Assembly: GCA_900768035.1 (NCBI GenBank)
Contig: CAAGBH010000046.1
Coordinates: 1 to 6,101, forward strand
DNA length: 6,101 nt
Source of the DNA: Clostridia bacterium
GTDB lineage: Bacteria > Bacillota > Clostridia > Oscillospirales > Acutalibacteraceae
Direction of reading: 5' to 3'
This document shows, piece after piece, positions 5,091 through 6,101 of this stretch. The position numbers and the translations under genes are program-made. Numbering within the stretch: the first letter of the stretch is position 1; each line of letters begins with the position of its first letter. A model generated the notes under the pieces. The model had not been told where the DNA came from. It saw nothing but the letters and a program-made list of their open reading frames with translations, and did not search any database.

Positions 5091-6101
5091 TTATTCAGCA
5101 GTTTCTTCTGCTACTTCTTCTACTGTTTCTTCAACAACTTCTTCGGTTGTTTCTTCTTCAGGAAGTAATGCACGGATTGAAAGGCTTACACGCTTCTGCT
5201 CTAAGTCAATAGCGGTAATTTTTGCTTCAACTTCTTGTCCAACAGTTAACTCGTCTTGCGGTTTAGCAATGTGCTTATTAGCAATCTGAGAAATGTGGAT
5301 AAGACCGTCAACACCCGAAATAATGCGGGCAAATGCGCCGTATGTAGTCATACTAACGATTGTAACCTTAACAACATCGTCAACATTGTAATTATTTTGG
5401 AAGATTGTCCAAGGATTTTCTTCTTCCTTTTTATAACCCAATGAAATCTTTTTCTTTTCAGTATCAAGGTCTTTTACATAAACTTCAACAGTATCTCCAA
5501 CTAAAACTACTTCAGATGGATTCTTGATTCTTGACCAAGAAAGTTCAGAAATATGAATCATTCCGTCAACACCGCCGATGTCAACAAAAGCACCGTAACT
5601 TGTAAGTGATTTAACAGTACCTGTGAAACGGTCACCAACTGCGATATCTGCCCAGATTTTTTCCTCTGCTGCTTTTCTTTCGTCACGAAGTACGCTACGG
5701 ATAGAGCCAACTGCTCTGCGGCCACGTCCGATTTCGATAATACGGAAAGAAACTTCCTTGCCCTTTAATTCTTCAATAGAATCATTTCTTGAAGCAGTAG
5801 CCTGAGAAGCAGGGATAAACACTCTAACATTGTTTGCATAAACTACAACGCCGCCCTTAATGATATCCTTAACAAAGCCTGTGAGAACTTCGCCGGACTC
5901 TTTAGCAGCAACAATCTTATCCCAACCTGCAATAGCATCGTAGCGACGCTTTGAAAGCATAGCAGTGCCTTCCTGATCATTTATTTTCATAATGATAAGA
6001 TTAATCTCATCATTTACCTTAACTTCTTCAACAAGGTTTACATTAGGGTCAGATGAAAATTCAGCGGCAGTAATATAACCTGTTACGCCTCTGCCAATAT
6101 C
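5091..6101 (-). CDS. rpsA: S1-domain RNA-binding protein (ribosomal protein S1 type), C-terminal 336 residues; 5' end outside window
   Basis: S1-domain proteins bind mRNA and, as ribosomal protein S1, help the 30S subunit engage messages. The frame stays open from the stop at 5091-5093 to the right edge: 37 codons continue upstream of the ATG at 5990, and they encode S1-fold sequence (DIGRGVTGYITAAEF, then VKVNDEINL), so that ATG is internal. Numbering from the edge: end of a first S1 domain (about 1-51, closing with GTAMLSKRR), a second, more divergent domain (70-137, with VFIPASQA), a third (155-223, TSYGAFVDIGGVDGMIHISE) and a fourth (239-311, TTYGAFARI then GVDGLIHISQI). An acidic Glu/Val/Thr/Ala tail (314-336) follows. 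Four S1 domains suit the short Firmicute form of S1. In many Clostridia the same block is fused behind IspH (isoprenoid synthesis), which this window cannot exclude. It converges on the CDF gene and shares a terminator with it. The symbol is by family resemblance. Confidence 0.9.
   Translation of the reverse strand, partial: DIGRGVTGYITAAEFSSDPNVNLVEEVKVNDEINLIIMKINDQEGTAMLSKRRYDAIAGWDKIVAAKESGEVLTGFVKDIIKGGVVVYANNVRVFIPASQATASRNDSIEELKGKEVSFRIIEIGRGRRAVGSIRSVLRDERKAAEEKIWADIAVGDRFTGTVKSLTSYGAFVDIGGVDGMIHISELSWSRIKNPSEVVLVGDTVEVYVKDLDTEKKKISLGYKKEEENPWTIFQNNYNVDDVVKVTIVSMTTYGAFARIISGVDGLIHISQIANKHIAKPQDELTVGQEVEAKITAIDLEQKRVSLSIRALLPEEETTEEVVEETVEEVAEETAE

Noticed and set aside
5020..5444. 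Ser/Thr/Val-rich and other + strand open frames opposite the S1 gene
   Set aside because: They are reverse readings of the repetitive acidic tail and S1 domains and cross the terminator hairpin.

Overview
The window is AT-rich, with short intergenic gaps, strong AGGAG-type ribosome binding sites and intrinsic terminators. Together with the protein families, this suggests a low-G+C Firmicute, most likely an anaerobic member of the class Clostridia (Oscillospiraceae/Ruminococcus-like). That placement is inferred from gene style and gene content; no phylogenetic marker was compared.

Layout. Positions 1-186 hold the last 61 residues of an FtsX/MacB-type ABC transporter permease on the + strand, closed by a strong rho-independent terminator (193-228). 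A short intergenic stretch carries an extended -10 promoter (272-280) that starts a tight four-gene + strand run: an alpha/beta-fold hydrolase (311-1066), a MurF-like Mur ligase with an N-terminal multi-pass membrane region (1082-2656), a D-alanine--D-alanine ligase family protein (2668-3861) and a cation diffusion facilitator (CDF) transporter (3861-5048). Gaps are 15 nt, 11 nt and a 1-nt overlap, so these probably form one operon. A hairpin at 5056-5079 lies between convergent genes and can serve both strands. From 5091 to the right edge, the - strand encodes the C-terminal part of a multi-S1-domain RNA-binding protein (ribosomal protein S1 type). Its reading frame continues past the window edge.

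How the genes may work together. Ddl-family enzymes make the D-Ala-D-Ala dipeptide and MurF joins it to the UDP-MurNAc-tripeptide, so two consecutive steps of peptidoglycan precursor synthesis are encoded side by side. The Mur ligase here appears membrane-anchored. The hydrolase substrate is unknown. The CDF transporter has an N-D-D-D set of transport-site residues, which I associate with manganese exporters, and a duplicated cytosolic domain with an exact 83-residue period. The ligases need divalent metal, but a functional link to the transporter is speculation.

I see no mobile elements, CRISPR arrays, tRNA or rRNA genes. Nothing here is clearly a new biological system. The points most worth a second look are the membrane-anchored MurF/Ddl pair and the tandem C-terminal domains of the CDF protein.
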